Shown here: positions 60,164-64,000 of the stretch, one piece after another
Numbering within the stretch: position 1 is the first letter of the stretch
Layout: every line of letters starts with the position of its first letter
Assembly: GCF_005405125.1 (NCBI RefSeq)
Contig: NZ_BJDL01000021.1
Location: forward strand, 26,984 to 90,983
Direction: 5' to 3'
Source of the DNA: Lactiplantibacillus songbeiensis
GTDB lineage: Bacteria > Bacillota > Bacilli > Lactobacillales > Lactobacillaceae
DNA: 64,000 nt
Translations under genes and position numbers: made by a program
Notes under the pieces: model-generated
What the model saw: the letters and a program-made list of their open reading frames with translations, nothing else
The model's database searches: none
What the model was told of the DNA's origin: nothing

Positions 60164-60195
60164 TAAATAGTTCAAAAATATTTGAACTATTTAAA
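60162..60195. promoter_or_regulatory. Long palindromic operator (ArsR-type)
   Basis: TTTAAATAGTTCAAA (60162-60176) and its exact reverse complement (60181-60195) around AATA: 15-bp perfect arms. It overlaps the -10 box and start region, so a bound repressor would block transcription. Confidence 0.75.
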
Positions 60196-60214
60196 ACACT
60201 AGGGGGATGTAAGC

Positions 60215-61585
60215 ATGACCGAGGAAACCGTTAAAGATAGGTGGGTACTAGGTTTAACATCGTTGGGATTTTTTATGGCAATGATGGATGCGATGATAGT
60301 GACCACTGCTTCAACCGCGATTCGCACGGAGTTTCAAATTTCGGTTGGACTGTTGCAATGGGCATTGAATGCGTACAATATTACCATCGCTGCTGTTTTA
60401 TTGGTTGGTGTGGCTTTAGGCGAACGTTGGGGTCGCCGGAAAATCTACAATTGGGGGATCTTCATTTTTACGATTGGGTCAGTACTCTGTGCGCTGGCCA
60501 ATAACATCGAGTGGTTAATTGCGGCCCGAATTGTCGAAGGGCTGGGTGCTTCAGTCATGACGCCGATGTCAATGGCAATTTTGACCAATGCCGTGCCAGC
60601 TAACCAGCGAGGCCGCGCATTGGGCATATGGAGTGGTATTGGTGGGTTAGCGTTAATTGTTGGGCCATCACTTGGCGGCTTGATTGTGGCCCAACTGACT
60701 TGGCAGTGGATCTTTTGGCTGAATGTGCCCGTCGGAATCATGGCAATTGGGTTATCGCAGCACCATTTACCAGAAAGTCATGGGCAAAATGAACCAATCA
60801 AGCTGATTGATAATTTGTTACTTATTATGGCGATGGCTGGACTAGTTTGGGCGTTGTCGGCCTCGACAAGTGTTACCGGTACGAGCCAACTTGGCCTGGT
60901 GGTAGTAATTGGACTCGTCAGTGTGGGCTGTGGGATTGGGTTTATTTATCGGCAGGCAATTGATCCTTTACCGATGTTGCCACTGACCCTTTTTCATAAT
61001 CCAACGTTTACCGGGGGAAATCTAGCGACGGCTTGTCTGTATGGATCGATGTATGGCGTCGTTTTCTTTTTGCCGCAATACTTGCAGGTTAGTCAACGAG
61101 CCACCGCATTAACGGCCGGATTAGCGCTGTTACCTTGGACTGGAACATTAGTGGTCGTGGCACCGTTTGCTGGGCGTGCGGTTGATCGTTTTGGAGATCG
61201 TTGGGTAGCAACTTTAGGTTTGGTATTACAAGGCGTCGGTTACTTATTGATTGCGTTGTTAGTCCATCAAAGTTATCTTTGGCTCGTCTTACCCTTAATG
61301 ATTGCGGGTGTTGGTTTGTCAATGGCGGGGCCAGCGTTGCAAAAAGCGGTACTGGGAGCAGTACCGCGAGTGATGATTGGCAAAGCTGCGGGTGTTTATA
61401 ATGTCTTTCGCTTATTAGGCGGGGCACTGGGCACGACGGTGGCAGTGATGATTTTTTACCAATATTCGGGCACGCCTTTTAGTAGTGGTTTTCAGGCAAC
61501 CATGCTGGGAACCGCGGTCTTGTCGTTCTTGGGCGTCATTTGGTCATGGCACTTGGCAGCCGAACGTGTCGTGAATTTGGATTAA
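60215..61585 (+). CDS. MFS drug efflux transporter, DHA2-like
   Basis: 456 aa, 14 (possibly 12-14) helices. Motif D1 is MMDAMIVTTASTAIRTEF (unlike LDTTIVN in QacA, but same place), motif A GVALGERWGRRKIYN, motif C VGPSLGGLIV. It should export hydrophobic or cationic compounds with protons. ATG after CTAGGGGGATG. It has its own promoter and operator, and lies after an ArsR gene that likely represses it. The terminator at 61594 is shared with the convergent Rgg gene. Confidence 0.88.
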   Translation: MTEETVKDRWVLGLTSLGFFMAMMDAMIVTTASTAIRTEFQISVGLLQWALNAYNITIAAVLLVGVALGERWGRRKIYNWGIFIFTIGSVLCALANNIEWLIAARIVEGLGASVMTPMSMAILTNAVPANQRGRALGIWSGIGGLALIVGPSLGGLIVAQLTWQWIFWLNVPVGIMAIGLSQHHLPESHGQNEPIKLIDNLLLIMAMAGLVWALSASTSVTGTSQLGLVVVIGLVSVGCGIGFIYRQAIDPLPMLPLTLFHNPTFTGGNLATACLYGSMYGVVFFLPQYLQVSQRATALTAGLALLPWTGTLVVVAPFAGRAVDRFGDRWVATLGLVLQGVGYLLIALLVHQSYLWLVLPLMIAGVGLSMAGPALQKAVLGAVPRVMIGKAAGVYNVFRLLGGALGTTVAVMIFYQYSGTPFSSGFQATMLGTAVLSFLGVIWSWHLAAERVVNLD

Positions 61586-61593
61586 TCAATAAT

Positions 61594-61636
61594 AAAGGGA
61601 CTCCTTCAGTGACTGCTGAATGCGAGTTTCTTTTTG
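61594..61636. terminator. Bidirectional intrinsic terminator
   Basis: AAAGGGACTC...TTCAG pairs with CTGAA...GAGTTTCTTT with wobbles; T-rich on both sides. Confidence 0.7.
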
Positions 61637-61640
61637 TTAG

Positions 61641-62534
61641 TCAGTGGTTGGCACGATATTGTTGAGCTTCTGACTGGCGGACTGTTAAAATTGTTCGCAA
61701 ATTAGTATCTGGAACTATTGGAAAGAGATTTTCAATTGCCATGATTTTATCTAAATTAGCTTGACCGGTGGTGACCTCACCAAAGTAGAGTTCCCAGATG
61801 GCTAGCCAAAATTGCTGAACTAGCCGACCATCCCAGCTTAGGTTAGCAACTTTTATGGCCATTAAATGAGCTTTTTGTTGTCGAGCTTGGTCATAATCCT
61901 GCCAATTTAAAGCGCATTGAAAGACTGTCCCGTAATAATCTAATAATTTAGCTTGAATATCAAAAGGATCTCCAAACGGTGTCAAATAGTGGCGACTATT
62001 TTTGATGACTTTAGTTGTCAGAGCAGGAATTGCAGCGATACCTTGATTAGTTGCCACTAAGGGAACAAGTAGTGACATTAGGCGTAACTCTTGTAAGGTC
62101 CAATTGCTGGTCGCTAATAATTTGTCATAAGCTGGCCGGACCGCTGGGGTGATTGGTACATGGCGATGATCAAAGGCGAGTAATTTAATACTATTGTAGC
62201 TGGCAACTAATCGTTCAAAAGGGTGGTCACTATCGCGATGGGTTCGAACCCACTCAGTCAATGCGGGAAAGTTTTGTTGCTGATAATCTGCTTCGGTCTT
62301 GGCTAAGGCTTGTTCGAGTGGACTGAGTTGGTATTGTTGCTGAATAAAGCGAAACTCATCGACGGAGATGGCGAGATTATCTAAAATAGCGAATAATTTA
62401 GTTGCACTGATATCATGACCACCTTGTTCAAAACGTACGGCAAATGAATGTGACATGATACCGGTGTAGATTTCTTTTTGACTGAAACCTTTATTTAAAC
62501 GAATTTGGCGAATCGTTGTACCTAAGTCTTCCAT
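61641..62534 (-). CDS. Rgg/GadR/MutR family transcriptional regulator
   Basis: 297 aa. An N-terminal Cro/CI HTH (IRQIRLNKGFSQKEIYTGIMSHSFAVRFEQGGHDISATKLFAIL) is followed by an all-helical TPR-like domain (about 75-297), the Rgg architecture that in streptococci binds short peptide pheromones. ATG 62534 is used because AAGGAGG sits eight bases upstream; TTG 62540 is too close. It is divergent from an MFS gene; two TGTAGCAT direct repeats 32 bases apart lie in the shared promoter region. No short hydrophobic peptide gene is evident nearby. Confidence 0.87.
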   Translation of the reverse strand: MEDLGTTIRQIRLNKGFSQKEIYTGIMSHSFAVRFEQGGHDISATKLFAILDNLAISVDEFRFIQQQYQLSPLEQALAKTEADYQQQNFPALTEWVRTHRDSDHPFERLVASYNSIKLLAFDHRHVPITPAVRPAYDKLLATSNWTLQELRLMSLLVPLVATNQGIAAIPALTTKVIKNSRHYLTPFGDPFDIQAKLLDYYGTVFQCALNWQDYDQARQQKAHLMAIKVANLSWDGRLVQQFWLAIWELYFGEVTTGQANLDKIMAIENLFPIVPDTNLRTILTVRQSEAQQYRANH

Positions 62535-62548
62535 TTCCAATGCCTCCT

Positions 62549-62588
62549 TGTAGCATCAATGCCACTAATTTATTGACTAGTGTAGCAT
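62549..62588. promoter_or_regulatory. TGTAGCAT direct repeat, candidate Rgg site
   Basis: TGTAGCAT at 62549-62556 and 62581-62588; the 32-base distance is close to three DNA turns. TTGACT at 62573-62578 may be the -35 box of the MFS gene. Confidence 0.4.
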
Positions 62589-62636
62589 ATTTTTAACTAA
62601 ACTAAGCCTAATCGTAACTGAAAGGGCGTGGTTTAG

Positions 62637-63857
62637 TTGGTTAAGAATATTGCACGGCAATTTATATTAGCCTCATCGGCGGATTTAGTGACAGGTCTGG
62701 GGAGTGGCATTTTCAGTTTTGGCATTGATCTGTATGTTTTACGGACGAGTGCTTCAGTGAATTGGTTTGCCGGAACGCAGTTAATCGCGCCAATGTTAGC
62801 GTTATTATTTGCGCGGCCTTTAGGTCAACTAGTGGATCGAATAAGTCATCGGCGACTTTTAATGTGGGCCTATGTTTGGGAAGGCTTGGTTACTGGTGGT
62901 TATTTTGCGATTATCCATCTAAATTTAACATCAAAGATGAGGCTAGTTGATACGATATTGGCGCTTATCGGGATTAAATTATTAGCATTAGTAGAACAAA
63001 CGACGTACCAAGCTTCTATTGTTACGTTGGTGCCATCATCACAAATGCAGCGGTTAAACGGGTTGGAACAGTTTGCTGGGATGCTGGCTCAAACACTCGC
63101 ACCGATGCTCGGGACCATTTTACTAACGGTGTTAGGGATGGTTAATTTAATTGGACTACGGTTTTTAACGATTCTAATCACGTTAGTTTTAGTTAGCTGC
63201 TTGAAATTTGGACTGTATACAGCGCCAATAACTCATCAGGCTACTCCCGTGCTACTTTGGCCATGGTTAAAGTTACAACCAGTCTTATGGTATGTCATGG
63301 GCTTGGCGATTATTGTCAATTTGGTTTTAGCGATTGGTAATATGGCCATCCCAACGATGTTATTGAAAATCATGCACGTGACCACGCAGCAATATGGCTG
63401 GCAACAGGCCTTGATGGGACTGGGCGCAATCATTGCCAGTGGTTTAACTGTTGGGTTGCCGCCATTACGACAGCCACTGAAGATTTGTACAGTGGCACTA
63501 CTTAGTATTGGCGGTTGGTTAAGTGTAATTGGATTAGCTGGGGTATTCTGGGGAGCGTCTAGCTTAAGCATTGGGATCATTGCAGTCGCTTCGTTTGGAC
63601 TCGGATTTGGTTTGATTTTTGCTGAAGTCCCGATGAGTGTTTATTTGCAAAAACGAGTGCCAGTGCCGATTCAAGGTCGTTATTTTGCGTTTCAATTTGC
63701 CGTAGTTCAAATTGTGATGCCAATTGGTATTTTGATTGCAACAATTGGTGCATCAGTGGCCCCACTAATATTAGTGATTAGTGGTGGTAGTGCCATCGTG
63801 ATGATTAGTCTGCTGGTGCTAGCTTTCGTGATTTTAAACCGACATTTTACGGTATAA
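62637..63857 (+). CDS. MFS transporter (macrolide-efflux/DHA3-like)
   Basis: 406 aa, 12 membrane helices. It resembles the MFS_3/MefA-like group: FILASSADLVTGLGSGIFSFGIDLYVL for helix 1 and RPLGQLVDRISHRRLLMWA (motif A type) between helices 2 and 3. The TTG start 62637 follows AAAGGG; no better ATG is available. It is divergent from an Rgg regulator, which suggests peptide- or stress-responsive control. The substrate may be a drug or a small peptide/metabolite. Confidence 0.85.
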   Translation: MVKNIARQFILASSADLVTGLGSGIFSFGIDLYVLRTSASVNWFAGTQLIAPMLALLFARPLGQLVDRISHRRLLMWAYVWEGLVTGGYFAIIHLNLTSKMRLVDTILALIGIKLLALVEQTTYQASIVTLVPSSQMQRLNGLEQFAGMLAQTLAPMLGTILLTVLGMVNLIGLRFLTILITLVLVSCLKFGLYTAPITHQATPVLLWPWLKLQPVLWYVMGLAIIVNLVLAIGNMAIPTMLLKIMHVTTQQYGWQQALMGLGAIIASGLTVGLPPLRQPLKICTVALLSIGGWLSVIGLAGVFWGASSLSIGIIAVASFGLGFGLIFAEVPMSVYLQKRVPVPIQGRYFAFQFAVVQIVMPIGILIATIGASVAPLILVISGGSAIVMISLLVLAFVILNRHFTV

Positions 63858-63925
63858 CCGAATGTTTAATAGATGGTTTGACTATTCAGTTGTTTTAGTT
63901 ATCGGTATAATAAATGTAGAGAATT

Positions 63926-64000
63926 ATGCTTGGTGCTAGTTGGTTTAAATTGCCACTCTGGTTGGTCCAGAATCGGCTGGAACGTGGTGGCCACGTTTGT
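63926..64000 (+). CDS. Possible start of a further gene, cut by the window edge
   Basis: An open frame begins at ATG 63926 (MLGASWFKLPLWLVQNRLE...) and runs to the end. TATAAT at 63906-63911 lies only 15 bases before the ATG, and GTAGAG could be a weak ribosome binding site. Too short to identify. Confidence 0.35.
   Translation, partial: MLGASWFKLPLWLVQNRLERGGHVC

Overview
The window looks like chromosome from a lactic acid bacterium of the Lactiplantibacillus (L. plantarum) group. Clues are gene order (ypsA-gpsB-rnpB-ypsC; lspA-rluD-pyrR), sortase substrates with the KxYKxGKxW signal peptide, a WxL-type lectin protein, an enterocin-A-type immunity protein, cre and WalR sites, strong AGGAGG-type ribosome binding sites and frequent TTG/GTG starts. 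No rRNA, tRNA or CRISPR array was seen. The only clear structural RNA is the RNase P RNA.

Layout. 1-2.4 kb: housekeeping block with the ypsA end, gpsB, rnpB and the RNA methyltransferase ypsC. 2.5-8.8 kb: hydrolase, a solo IS200/IS605 tnpA, MazG-like protein, a TetR/YhgE pair sharing one operator sequence, EamA transporter, acyl-CoA thioesterase. 9-16.4 kb: two ABC exporter operons, the second with a DesKR-like two-component system, plus a CDF transporter and a nitroreductase with a palindromic operator. 16.5-20.6 kb: GH25 muramidase behind a WalR box, FAD oxidoreductase, RNase HI, EbsA. 20.6-28.2 kb: fhs, lspA, rluD, then a PyrR attenuator, pyrR and two proteins homologous to carbamoyl-phosphate synthase subunits. 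28.4-40.5 kb: cell-surface island with a lectin/WxL protein and two very large tandem BspA-type leucine-rich-repeat LPxTG proteins, each behind a cre-like site. 40.8-49.9 kb: acetyltransferase, hydrolases, oxidoreductases, orphan bacteriocin immunity protein, CPBP protease. 50-58 kb: a decaying accessory zone (broken AbrB antitoxin, frameshifted ABC transporter, PBECR4 relic) around a TetR/MFS drug-efflux operon. 58-64 kb: secreted protein and regulator/MFS pairs (ArsR-MFS, Rgg-MFS).

The most interesting unit is pyrR-carA-carB-like (24.0-28.2 kb). It lies where Bacillus-type genomes carry the pyr operon, directly after lspA-rluD. The PyrR is intact, but the glutaminase subunit has lost its Cys-His-Glu triad, and the synthetase subunit has lost metal/ATP residues in both ATP-grasp halves, part of the second half and the allosteric domain. 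All three frames are open and translationally coupled. This suggests a catalytically dead CPS kept for another purpose, perhaps sensing together with a second PyrR.
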